Source: Marinobacterium stanieri (GTDB lineage: Bacteria > Pseudomonadota > Gammaproteobacteria > Pseudomonadales > Balneatricaceae). Taken from it: a stretch of 64,000 bases of DNA. Shown here one piece after another: positions 42,720-50,833 of the stretch. Positions within the stretch are counted from its first letter, which is position 1. The number at the start of each line of letters is the position of its first letter. The translations under genes were made by a program, and so were the position numbers. Below the pieces are notes generated by a model, which was not told where the DNA came from, ran no database searches, and saw only the letters and a list, made by a program, of their open reading frames with translations. The DNA lies in assembly GCF_900155945.1 (NCBI RefSeq), contig NZ_FTMN01000012.1, positions 81,822 through 145,821 on the forward strand, read 5' to 3'.

Positions 42720-44792
42720 ATGAATGTGCCGCTTGCCTCTAACCGCTTGATCCCCCTGCTGCTGGTTAGCGCACCTGTTTTTGCCAGTGAAGAGCTGTAC
42801 CTGAGTGAACAGGATTTCTTCACGGATATCCCGGAAATCACCTCTGCTACCCGCCTTACGCAGAAACTGACCGACTCCCCCGCCTCCATCAGCATCATTG
42901 ATCGTGACATGATCACCGGTTCAGGTGCGCGCAACATCCCCGATCTGCTGCGCCTGGTACCCGGTTTCCAGTCGGCACACGTCAGCGTGAACAAGTTTGC
43001 CACCACCTACCACGGCGTCAGCGACAACTTTCCTCGCCGCATGGAAGTGATGGTGGATGGCCGCTCCGTGTATGTCCCCATGCTGGGAACGGTGGACTGG
43101 ACCTCTCTGGGCCTGAATATGGATGATATTGCTCGCATCGAAGTGGTTCGAGGCTCCAACGTCCCCACTCAGGGAGCCAATGCTTTCATGGGTTCCATCA
43201 ACATTATTACCCGTGAACCGGCTGCACAAAGCGGCGGCTACGTCACCGCAGGCGCCGGCAGTCTCGACAGCCAGGCCGTCACCGCCAGTCACAGTGACAG
43301 CCTGGCCAACTGGAACTACCGTATCTCGGGCGGCCACGAACAAAACGATCACGAAGACATTTATCATGACCGTCTGCGCCGCAACTACCTGAGCGTCAGC
43401 GGCAGCTACACGCCCTCACTGACCGAAACCCTGCGTTTTCAGGCCGGTATCGACCGCGGCATGACCAACGTGGGCCAGGCTGATGATCTGGATTACGAGT
43501 ATGTGCGCCGCAAGCATGAGTCCAACTACCAGTATTTGCGCTACCAGAACCTGTACTCCGACACCGGAACCCTGCAGATATCCGCCTTCCATAATTACCT
43601 GAATCTGGAAACGCCGCTGACCAGCCTGTCAGACCTGACGGCCCTGCTGGCCGATGAACTGGGTTATACGCCGGAAGACGCCTTCGTGCGCCATTTTCAG
43701 GCGTTGAACAGAACCCGGGACGACGTAGAGCACGGCAAAACACATACCTACGATGCCGAAATCCAGCTCACCGAGCAGCTGGATCAGGTCAGCCTGGTCG
43801 CCGGGCTTGGCTACCGCATGGAAGAAGCCGTCAGTGATGTGCTGTTTCAGGCGGGCGAGGAGCAGGAAGAGCGCTGGCGCGGCTTTGCCAACGTCAACTG
43901 GGCCTGGCACCCCGAATGGCAGCTCAACTCGGGGGTCATGTATGAGCACAGTTCGGAAAACGCGGATGCCTTCTCCTACCGTCATGCTTTGATCCATCAC
44001 CCGAGTCAGCAGAGCAGCATTCGCCTGGGCTACTCGCTCAGTGAGCGCCTGCCGTCACTGCAGGAGCGCTTCGGCAACAATGCCATTTATGCACCACCGA
44101 TTCCCGGCCTCACCGATCAGGTGACCCTGTTTGACCAGATCACCGGAAGCAATCCTGACCTGCAACCGGAACGCAACCGCACCTACGAGATCGGCTACTA
44201 CCGCAACCTGGCCCAGCAGTCAGCCTCCCTCGATGTGCGTATATTCCGGGAAGAAATGGAATCCATGGTCGACAGTTACTTTACCCTGGCCGAAGAAGAT
44301 TCCCTGTTGGGGCCGGACCGCATCATCATTAAGGAAAATCAGTACAGCTGGACCAATGAAGGTGCAGAGGTCAGTTTCAAACAGCAGCTGACGCCCGAGT
44401 TCTGGTACCTGATCAACTACGCCTACATCAATACGCGCAATGACCCCTGGGTCAACAACAAGAAATTGAATGGCTCCAAGGTATCCTTTGGCGACAGCCT
44501 GACCGCCGAGCACACCGCCTCGCTCATGCTGAACTGGCGCCCCAAGCCTGACTTGAATCTGAGCGCCATGTACTACTATATGGATACAATGAACTGGCTG
44601 GAAGGTGGCATTCGCGATAGCTATGAGCGTACCGATCTGCGTGCGGCCCATAGCTGGCAGCTGGATAGCCAGCGCGACCTGGAGGTTGCCTTGACCGTTC
44701 AGAACGCCTTCGGGCCCAGCTATGCCGAGTTCTACGAATACAACCTGTTTGATCGCCGCTACTGGCTACAGCTTTCGCTCAGGCACCATTAA
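42720..44792 (+). CDS. TonB-dependent outer-membrane receptor
   Basis: A 690-residue receptor. A signal peptide (LIPLLLVSAPVFAS) is followed by a plug domain: TQKLTDSPASISIIDRDMIT, IPDLLRLVPGFQS, VMVDGRSVYVPML, IARIEVVRGSNVPTQGANAF MGSINIIT (split). The rest is a 22-strand barrel with the usual alternating aromatic pattern. The last residue is His rather than the usual Phe. TonB receptors import siderophores, cobalamin, glycans or metals; the ligand is not evident. It is followed within 24 nt by a periplasmic binding protein and a hybrid kinase, suggesting a role in sensing the imported ligand. No anti-sigma or FecR-like partner is seen. Confidence 0.93.
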   Translation: MNVPLASNRLIPLLLVSAPVFASEELYLSEQDFFTDIPEITSATRLTQKLTDSPASISIIDRDMITGSGARNIPDLLRLVPGFQSAHVSVNKFATTYHGVSDNFPRRMEVMVDGRSVYVPMLGTVDWTSLGLNMDDIARIEVVRGSNVPTQGANAFMGSINIITREPAAQSGGYVTAGAGSLDSQAVTASHSDSLANWNYRISGGHEQNDHEDIYHDRLRRNYLSVSGSYTPSLTETLRFQAGIDRGMTNVGQADDLDYEYVRRKHESNYQYLRYQNLYSDTGTLQISAFHNYLNLETPLTSLSDLTALLADELGYTPEDAFVRHFQALNRTRDDVEHGKTHTYDAEIQLTEQLDQVSLVAGLGYRMEEAVSDVLFQAGEEQEERWRGFANVNWAWHPEWQLNSGVMYEHSSENADAFSYRHALIHHPSQQSSIRLGYSLSERLPSLQERFGNNAIYAPPIPGLTDQVTLFDQITGSNPDLQPERNRTYEIGYYRNLAQQSASLDVRIFREEMESMVDSYFTLAEEDSLLGPDRIIIKENQYSWTNEGAEVSFKQQLTPEFWYLINYAYINTRNDPWVNNKKLNGSKVSFGDSLTAEHTASLMLNWRPKPDLNLSAMYYYMDTMNWLEGGIRDSYERTDLRAAHSWQLDSQRDLEVALTVQNAFGPSYAEFYEYNLFDRRYWLQLSLRHH

Positions 44793-44816
44793 CTCGATGA
44801 CTGGATAATTGCAGGG

Positions 44817-45764
44817 ATGGCAAATTATTTACACAGGACCAGCAGGACAACGCGCTTAGGGCGCCGCATGCTATGCGGTGCCCTGATGTTACTTTGTTCA
44901 GCACTGGCACAGGCTCAGGATGAGGTATTGCTGGTGCTCAGTGATATCAGCCCCAGTTACGATCAGGTCAAGCTGGCGGTAGAAGACAGTACCCACTCGC
45001 CGCTGCGTGTGGTGACGCTTGATCGCCTGCAGGCACTGGACAGTCGCTCCTCGCTTATTGTCGCGATCGGCAGCCGCGCCTGCGAGCAGATGTTGCGTAC
45101 CTACCACCCGGGAACACGCATGATCTGCAGCTTCCTACCCTCGTCGACCTTCAAGAAACTGCGCAGCACCCTGCTGCCAGGGGATACCGACGCGCATATC
45201 AGCGGTCTCTTTATAGACCAGCCGCTGGAGCGACAGGTGCGCCTGGCCCGCATGATCCGGCCTGCGGCCCAAACGCTGGGTACGGCGTTGGGGCAAAACA
45301 GTCAGGCACTCAAATCAGCACTGGAGCAGTATGCCCAAAGCGAGGTGTTTCAACTGGAGCTGGCGGAACTCAAGTCTTCTGACAACCCGATCCAGATTCT
45401 GGCACCCATCGTCGAGCACAGTGATGTTTTTCTGGTCATTCCAGACAGCTCCATCTTCAACCGTGCCATTTCCAAATGGCTCCTGTACCTGTCGCTCAAA
45501 CATCAGGTCCCCGTAATCGGCTTTTCCAAGAGTTATACCGACGCCGGGGCAACGGCATCCGTCCACTCCTCTCCACATCAAATTGGTCAACAAACCGGCG
45601 AATGGATCAATCGGCTGATGTCCGGCGAGTCCATCCCGGGCTCCGCCTTTCCGGCGTATTTCGAGGTCAGCATCAACCCGGTTGCCGCGCGAACGCTGGG
45701 GCTGGAACTGCCAACTCCAGCCGCTCTGCAACGACGGCTGAGCCAAATTGAGGCGGCCAACTGA
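44817..45764 (+). CDS. Periplasmic ABC-type substrate-binding protein
   Basis: A 315-residue exported protein. The signal peptide (MLCGALMLLCSALAQAQ) is near residues 19-35. The mature protein has an ABC_sub_bind (PF04392-like) two-lobe pattern: EVLLVLSDISPSYDQV, SLIVAIGSRACEQMLR, FLVIPDSSIFNRAI SKWLLYLSLKHQVPVIGFSK (split), QIGQQTGEWINRLMSGESIP. No ABC permease or ATPase gene is nearby, so it probably works as a ligand sensor for the adjoining kinase rather than in transport. It ends by overlapping the kinase ATG by one base. It begins with a basic stretch before the signal peptide; a later start is possible. Confidence 0.8.
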   Translation: MANYLHRTSRTTRLGRRMLCGALMLLCSALAQAQDEVLLVLSDISPSYDQVKLAVEDSTHSPLRVVTLDRLQALDSRSSLIVAIGSRACEQMLRTYHPGTRMICSFLPSSTFKKLRSTLLPGDTDAHISGLFIDQPLERQVRLARMIRPAAQTLGTALGQNSQALKSALEQYAQSEVFQLELAELKSSDNPIQILAPIVEHSDVFLVIPDSSIFNRAISKWLLYLSLKHQVPVIGFSKSYTDAGATASVHSSPHQIGQQTGEWINRLMSGESIPGSAFPAYFEVSINPVAARTLGLELPTPAALQRRLSQIEAAN

Positions 45765-48037
45765 TGCTGCGCCCGGGTACCCTCAGCATCCGTGCCCGTG
45801 TGTTACTACTGGCGCTGATTCCGATGCTGGTACTGGCCAGTATTCTGGGTACCTATTTCACCTACACCCGCCTGGATGATAACAACGCCCGCCTGGAAGA
45901 ACGGGGTCGACTGATTTCCGGCCTGCTGGCCTCAGCTGCGGAATTCGGCGTCATCAGTGGCAACCGCTATCAGCTCCAACTGCTGAGTCAGCAGGCCTTG
46001 CGCCACCATGATGAAGTGCGCGACATCCTGTTTTATGACGACAGCTTCAATTTGCTGTACCGCTCGGATCGTTTCCCGGTGACCTTTTCGCCGGATAGCC
46101 CACCTCAGGTGCTGGGGGGCGAAGACTGGTACTTCCTGACGCCCATTTACAGCCGCGCTCTCTTGCTGGAGAGCAATCCCGAACTGGTACCCCATTCACT
46201 GGAGCCGGTGCAGGTCGGCTGGGTCGGCGTTGTCCTTTCGACCCGCACCCACAGTGCTACCCGGCAGGAGATGCTGCTCAGCAGCCTGCTGCTGATTCTG
46301 GCCGGTCTGCTGGCCACCGCTGTGGTTGCCAGCCGTTTTGGCCTGGGCATTACCCGCCCCATCAGCGCGCTCAGTCAAGTAGTTGAGCGCCTTGAATCCG
46401 GTCAACTGGATACCCGTGCCGCCACTACCGGGGCCTCTGGTGAGCTGGGCCTGCTGGCGCGTGGCATTAACCGTATGGCCGCCCGTATTCAGCGCTCCAG
46501 CCAGCAACAGGAAGAACAGGTGCGCAAGGCCACGCGCCAGCTCACCACCACTCTGAGGCACCTGGAGCGGCAGAACGAAGAGCTCAGCGACGCCCGCTAC
46601 CAGGCCGAAACCGCCAACCGCACCAAGGACGAATTTCTCGCGCGCATGAGCCACGAACTGCGTACGCCGCTGACTTCGGTACTGGGATTTGCCCAGCTGC
46701 TGCAGAATACCGAACAAACGCCGGAGCAGCGCCAGTACTGCCAGATCATCAACCAGACCTCCAGTCTGCTGCTGACCATTATTGATGACATTCTCGATTT
46801 CTCCCGCCTGCAATCGGATGCCATTCAGCTGGAACAGATCGCATTTCCGGTGCGCGAGTGTCTGCAGAATGTGGTCGCCATGCAGTCCCCCATGGCTCGG
46901 GACAAGGGGCTCAAGCTGGAAGTCAGCCTGGACGATAATTTGCCACCGGCCCTGCGGGGTGACCCGACCCGCCTGGCACAGATTCTGACCAATCTGATTG
47001 GCAATGCCATCAAATTTACCGACAGCGGTGAAGTACGGTTAAATGCCAGCAGTCACTGTGAAAGCAACCGCTGTCACCTGGATATTGAAGTCAGTGATAC
47101 CGGTATCGGCATCTCTGAAGCCCAGCAGCAGAACCTGTTCAAGGCCTTTGCGCAAGCCGACAATAGCATCAGCCGCCGTTATGGCGGCTCCGGGCTGGGC
47201 CTTGTCATAGCCCACCACCTGGCCAACCTGATGCATGGCAGCCTCAACCTGACCAGCACCCAGGGCGAAGGCACGCAAGTGCATCTGCGCCTGACGTTGC
47301 CGATTGCCCAGGTGACACCGCAGATGCCACCTCAACCCAGTCGTACGGCTACCCCGGTTCCCAGCCGGCTACAGCTGAACAGACGCCTCAATATCCTGCT
47401 GGCAGAAGACAATGACTTTAACCGGCTCCTGCTGAACCGCGTTTTGAGCCAGGCGGGTGCTCGGGTCATTCAGGCCCAGACCGGAGTAGAAGCCGTGCAA
47501 CAGTTCCGCCAGCACCGCCCGGACCTGATCCTGATGGATGTCCACATGCCGGAGATGGATGGCATCCAGGCTACCCGTGAGATTCGCGCTCTGGATTCGG
47601 AGGTGCCTCTGTTTGCGGTCACGGCCAATGTGATGGCCCATGAACACGAAGCACTGCGAGCAGCAGGGGCCAACGAGATTCTGCTCAAGCCACTGAACCT
47701 GTCCGATCTGTTCGAACGCCTGGCCCGGCTCGAGCACAAGCCACAGCCAACATCACCTGCGCCCGTTTCAGATCTGCTCGATGCAGTAGATCCCGATGCA
47801 CTGCATAGCGAGCTGGAACGCCAGATTGAAGCGCTTGAACAAGCTGTCGAGGCGAAGCGGTTTGATGTGATTCGCAGCCATGCCCATCAACTCATGGGCG
47901 TGGCCGGTTTGTATGAACTGCCGGAACTGGAAACCGTGGTTGCAGAGCTGCATCAGGCCGCTATCGCCGGTGACCAGCGACTCTGTTGGCAGGCCAGCCA
48001 CCGCTTAAGCCGGCTGGTTGAGCATGAGCAGTATTAA
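45764..48037 (+). CDS. Hybrid sensor histidine kinase (HAMP-HisKA-HATPase-REC-Hpt)
   Basis: A 757-residue inner-membrane kinase. TM1 is near 12-33, a periplasmic segment of about 130 residues follows, then TM2 near 168-190 and HAMP. FLARMSHELRTPLTSVLG holds the phospho-His. NLIGNAIKFTDSGEV and DTGIGISEAQQQNLFKAFAQ with GGSGLGLVIAHHLA are the N, G1 and G2 boxes. A receiver follows (ILLAEDNDFNRLLLNRVLSQ, LILMDVHMPEMDG, LKPLNLS), and the C-terminal Hpt domain has SHAHQLMGVAG, where the usual HxLKG Lys is Met. The phosphorelay output partner is not in the window. The gene overlaps the binding-protein gene by one base. The pair likely detects a ligand in the periplasm. Confidence 0.92.
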   Translation: MLRPGTLSIRARVLLLALIPMLVLASILGTYFTYTRLDDNNARLEERGRLISGLLASAAEFGVISGNRYQLQLLSQQALRHHDEVRDILFYDDSFNLLYRSDRFPVTFSPDSPPQVLGGEDWYFLTPIYSRALLLESNPELVPHSLEPVQVGWVGVVLSTRTHSATRQEMLLSSLLLILAGLLATAVVASRFGLGITRPISALSQVVERLESGQLDTRAATTGASGELGLLARGINRMAARIQRSSQQQEEQVRKATRQLTTTLRHLERQNEELSDARYQAETANRTKDEFLARMSHELRTPLTSVLGFAQLLQNTEQTPEQRQYCQIINQTSSLLLTIIDDILDFSRLQSDAIQLEQIAFPVRECLQNVVAMQSPMARDKGLKLEVSLDDNLPPALRGDPTRLAQILTNLIGNAIKFTDSGEVRLNASSHCESNRCHLDIEVSDTGIGISEAQQQNLFKAFAQADNSISRRYGGSGLGLVIAHHLANLMHGSLNLTSTQGEGTQVHLRLTLPIAQVTPQMPPQPSRTATPVPSRLQLNRRLNILLAEDNDFNRLLLNRVLSQAGARVIQAQTGVEAVQQFRQHRPDLILMDVHMPEMDGIQATREIRALDSEVPLFAVTANVMAHEHEALRAAGANEILLKPLNLSDLFERLARLEHKPQPTSPAPVSDLLDAVDPDALHSELERQIEALEQAVEAKRFDVIRSHAHQLMGVAGLYELPELETVVAELHQAAIAGDQRLCWQASHRLSRLVEHEQY

Positions 48038-48046
48038 AAGGCGGGA

Positions 48047-48424
48047 TCAGAAGTCACGGAAATAGGGCTCATTTGCAATCAGCTGCTCCAGCTCCTTTTG
48101 TACTTCCGCCACACGCTGCCGCCCGGCTCGGTCATAGACATACTGCCCCAGTCCATCCGATGCCGGCGGGTGCCGGTCGTCCCCTTCATGGATGCCCACA
48201 CACAGACGCCGAATCGCTTCCAGTTCAGGATCATGCAGGATGGGGAAACCGATAAACATCTCCCACTCATCCTGGCGCACGTCGCCGGTTTGCAGTTTCT
48301 GCATCAGATCCAGCACCTTGCGCCGATCCGGACGCCAGGTGGGCGCGCGCCCGTAGGTCAGCGCCAGCACCAGACCACCAATCAACAACAATGAAACCAG
48401 AAAGGCGATCAGGAACTCCGCCAT
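48047..48424 (-). CDS. Conserved hypothetical protein, one membrane helix
   Basis: A 125-residue protein I do not recognise. An N-terminal hydrophobic helix (LIAFLVSLLLIGGLVLALTY) is followed by a basic segment (RAPTWRPDRRKVLDLMQKL) and a cytoplasmic domain with EWEMFIGFPILHDPELEAIR RLCVGIH (split). The end is acidic and aromatic (NEPYFRDF). No Cys or catalytic motif is visible. It is convergent with the hybrid kinase (9-nt gap) and downstream of the DUF2489 gene, with 27 nt between them. Confidence 0.65.
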   Translation of the reverse strand: MAEFLIAFLVSLLLIGGLVLALTYGRAPTWRPDRRKVLDLMQKLQTGDVRQDEWEMFIGFPILHDPELEAIRRLCVGIHEGDDRHPPASDGLGQYVYDRAGRQRVAEVQKELEQLIANEPYFRDF

Positions 48425-48451
48425 TATGACCCTCCGCGGATATCTGGCTGC

Positions 48452-48928
48452 TTAGTGTAGAGGAGAGCCACTGCTCAACTCTCGAGCAATGCTGTTAACC
48501 GCGTCCTGGTGTATCTCTTCCAGCTCGCGCATCTCCTGCTCGTAGCTGCGTTTGAGTTTTTTCGGCAGGGCCTGCCACTCATCCTTGATCGGAATATGGC
48601 TGGTTTTGTCGTGCACCTCGGTGATCACCGCATAGGCTTCCTGCTCCAGCAACTGAGGACGGTAATTCTCCAGCAGTACTTTCAAACGAATGCAGCCCTC
48701 GGTCAGGGTCATTTTCTCATCATGCAAGATGGCACCGGCCACCAGCTGGATACTGTCTTTCAAGTACTGATGACGTTCTTCCAGTGCAGCCATGGCGGCA
48801 GCTTCACGCTCGTTCTGCTCCGCCTTAAGCGCCTTGGCTCTACTGAGCTGGCGGTAGATAACGGCTGATAGCGTGGCAATCACCAATAAACACAGGGCGA
48901 TCAGGATGTATGTCAGAGTTGTGCTCAT
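48452..48928 (-). CDS. DUF2489-type membrane-anchored protein
   Basis: A 158-residue protein. The N-terminal helix (TYILIALCLLVIATLSAVIY) anchors a predicted cytoplasmic helical domain with HQYLKDSIQLVAGAILHDEK MTLTEGCIRLKVLL (split) and ITEVHDKTSHIPIKDEWQAL, as in DUF2489. The function is unknown. The start is ATG 48928 with AAGAGGA upstream; the frame is open 11 codons further. Confidence 0.75.
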   Translation of the reverse strand: MSTTLTYILIALCLLVIATLSAVIYRQLSRAKALKAEQNEREAAAMAALEERHQYLKDSIQLVAGAILHDEKMTLTEGCIRLKVLLENYRPQLLEQEAYAVITEVHDKTSHIPIKDEWQALPKKLKRSYEQEMRELEEIHQDAVNSIARELSSGSPLH

Positions 48929-49079
48929 GTTGTCCTCTTGCGCGGTTGGCTGCACCGGCATTATGCCAGAGGTAGCCCCTGTCTCTCACTACGCAATGAG
49001 TACAGCATCAGTTTGGCGGGGACTTTCACGGCGAACGGGAAAACCCGCCACCGTGAAAGCATGCTGAAGACCCGATGTT

Positions 49080-50060
49080 TTATTCGAAGGTGCGGGGCTT
49101 CAGGCTATCCGGCTTCAGGAAGGGCTTGTCGCCGGTATTGTCGTGCTGACCCAGTACCTGCCCGTTCACCTCGGTGCCGTAGCGGGTATGCTTGTGAAAG
49201 TTGAGGAACTGCTCGCGCGTGGCTTTGGCATCACCGGTGTAACGCGGATCCTGAGGGCGCTCCTGGCTGTTGATGTACCAGGCGACGTTCCAGGCTTCAT
49301 CGTCTGTCAGGGAACCCGGCTTGCTCAACGGCATGTTGTTCTTGATAAACGAGGCCGCCGTGAAGATACGGGTCATGCCCGCACCCCAGTTATACGCACC
49401 ATCACCCCAAAGCGGCGGGAACACCACCTCGCCATCCTTCTTCTGGCCTGCGCCGTCGCTGCCGTGACAAATGGCACAGTTGGTCTCAAACACCGCCTGA
49501 CCTTTTTCATAGCTCACGTCTTCGGGGATTTTCTTGCCCAGATGGCTGAAGCCCCGTCCGGCGATATTGCGTTCGTACACCGGTGCACTCTTGGCCAGCC
49601 ATTGGTGATAAGCCACCATCGCCAGCATGTCATCGCTGCCATAGGCCGGCGGTGTGCCGTTCATGGAGTACGCAAAGCAGCCGGCAATACGCTCTTCCAG
49701 TGAGTTCACATGCTGGTTCTTGCCACGGAAATCCGGCAAGGTCGTTGCCGCCGGCCATACCGGACCGGACCAGTTCATCCTCCCCTCGCCCATGTGACAG
49801 GTTTTACAGTTCATATCATTGAACACATACTCGCCACGGAACTGCTGAGTGTTCATGAACATGTCGTAGCCCTTGAGAATCACCTTGCGCAATTCGGGGT
49901 TAACTGACTCATCTGCCATCAGGTCATCGATCGTCGGTGCCTCATGCACATATTGACCGTCCTTGGGCGCAGGCAGGTTAACCGGCACCTTGGCGTCATT
50001 GGCCAACGCAGAGGTACTCAGGCCCAGAGCTGATACCAGCATCAGTAAATTCGCTTTCAT
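49080..50060 (-). CDS. tsdA: TsdA-type thiosulfate dehydrogenase (dihaem cytochrome c)
   Basis: A 326-residue periplasmic dihaem cytochrome. A signal peptide (LLMLVSALGLSTSALA) is followed by haem 1 NCKTCHMGEGR, then SLEERIAGCFAYSMNG, whose Cys matches the unusual Cys ligand of TsdA (rI..CF.rSmNG), and haem 2 NCAICHGSDGAG. TsdA oxidises two thiosulfates to tetrathionate, or works in reverse, in the periplasm. It is directly downstream of a dihaem cytochrome that can accept its electrons. The start is ATG 50060; the frame remains open 31 codons further upstream, inside the neighbour. The direction of the reaction cannot be told. Confidence 0.82.
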   Translation of the reverse strand: MKANLLMLVSALGLSTSALANDAKVPVNLPAPKDGQYVHEAPTIDDLMADESVNPELRKVILKGYDMFMNTQQFRGEYVFNDMNCKTCHMGEGRMNWSGPVWPAATTLPDFRGKNQHVNSLEERIAGCFAYSMNGTPPAYGSDDMLAMVAYHQWLAKSAPVYERNIAGRGFSHLGKKIPEDVSYEKGQAVFETNCAICHGSDGAGQKKDGEVVFPPLWGDGAYNWGAGMTRIFTAASFIKNNMPLSKPGSLTDDEAWNVAWYINSQERPQDPRYTGDAKATREQFLNFHKHTRYGTEVNGQVLGQHDNTGDKPFLKPDSLKPRTFE

Positions 50061-50061
50061 A

Positions 50062-50724
50062 TTATTGCCCTCCCTCGGCGGCCACGGCTTGCTGGGCACC
50101 CAGATAGGTGGATACGGCTTCGATCTGCTGTTCGCTGAGACGTTCGGCGACACCGGTCATCAGCTGGTTGGGATCGTTCTGGCGACTGCCGTCACGCCAG
50201 GCGTTCAGCTGCTGTTTGATATAGTTGGGATGTTGCCCTGCCAGGCCCGGGAAGGCACTGCCCATACCCTGGCTGTCAGGACCATGACAGCTTTCACAGG
50301 CGGGAATGTACTGATTCCAGTCCCCCCGGGTGGCGATTTTTTCGCCCAGCGTCAGCAGCTCCGCATCATCCGGCGCGGCAGCCGCTGCCGGCACCGGTTG
50401 CTGTGCATAATAAGCGGCCACATCCAGAATCTGCTGCTCGCTCAGGTTATCCACATTCGGCTGCATGATCGGGCTGACGCGGGTGCCACTATTGTAATCA
50501 CGCATCTGCTTGGCGATATAAGCCGCATCAAGCCCGGCCAGGCGGGGAAAGCCGGCTGCGTTATTGCCGGCACCATCCAGACCATGACACGCCAGGCAAG
50601 GCGCACCACTGCCATCTCCCTGCATGACGATTTTCTGACCGTCAGCTGCCACGCCCTGAGCCTGAACCGCTCCGCTGATCAGCAGGGCACCTGCCAGCGT
50701 CAGGCGCCAGTGTGTTTTCAACAT
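50062..50724 (-). CDS. tsdB: Dihaem cytochrome c, TsdB / c4-like
   Basis: A 220-residue exported protein. Signal peptide RLTLAGALLISGAVQAQ. Two c-type haem motifs: CLACHGLDGAG and CESCHGPDSQG, each followed by the LAGQ/LAGL and Met region of the cytochrome c4 type (FPRLAGLDAAYIAKQMRDY and FPGLAGQHPNYIKQQLNAW). This two-domain layout fits TsdB, the electron partner of TsdA, and the tsdBA order. It could also be called cytochrome c4. One base separates it from tsdA. Confidence 0.8.
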   Translation of the reverse strand: MLKTHWRLTLAGALLISGAVQAQGVAADGQKIVMQGDGSGAPCLACHGLDGAGNNAAGFPRLAGLDAAYIAKQMRDYNSGTRVSPIMQPNVDNLSEQQILDVAAYYAQQPVPAAAAAPDDAELLTLGEKIATRGDWNQYIPACESCHGPDSQGMGSAFPGLAGQHPNYIKQQLNAWRDGSRQNDPNQLMTGVAERLSEQQIEAVSTYLGAQQAVAAEGGQ

Positions 50725-50758
50725 GCCACTCTCCAGTACATAGACAAAATCTAATTAA

Positions 50759-50781
50759 GATTATTCTTATCGGAAATAATC
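50759..50781. promoter_or_regulatory. 7-bp inverted repeat upstream of tsdBA
   Basis: GATTATT (50759-50765), 9 nt, AATAATC (50775-50781), 34 nt before the tsdB ATG in an AT-rich region. It may be a regulator site. A TATGAT -10-like element lies just upstream on the minus strand. Confidence 0.35.
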
Positions 50782-50833
50782 ATATTCCATATAAAACAAT
50801 CTCAACAGACCTGCTGGAGAATATTCTGTCCGC

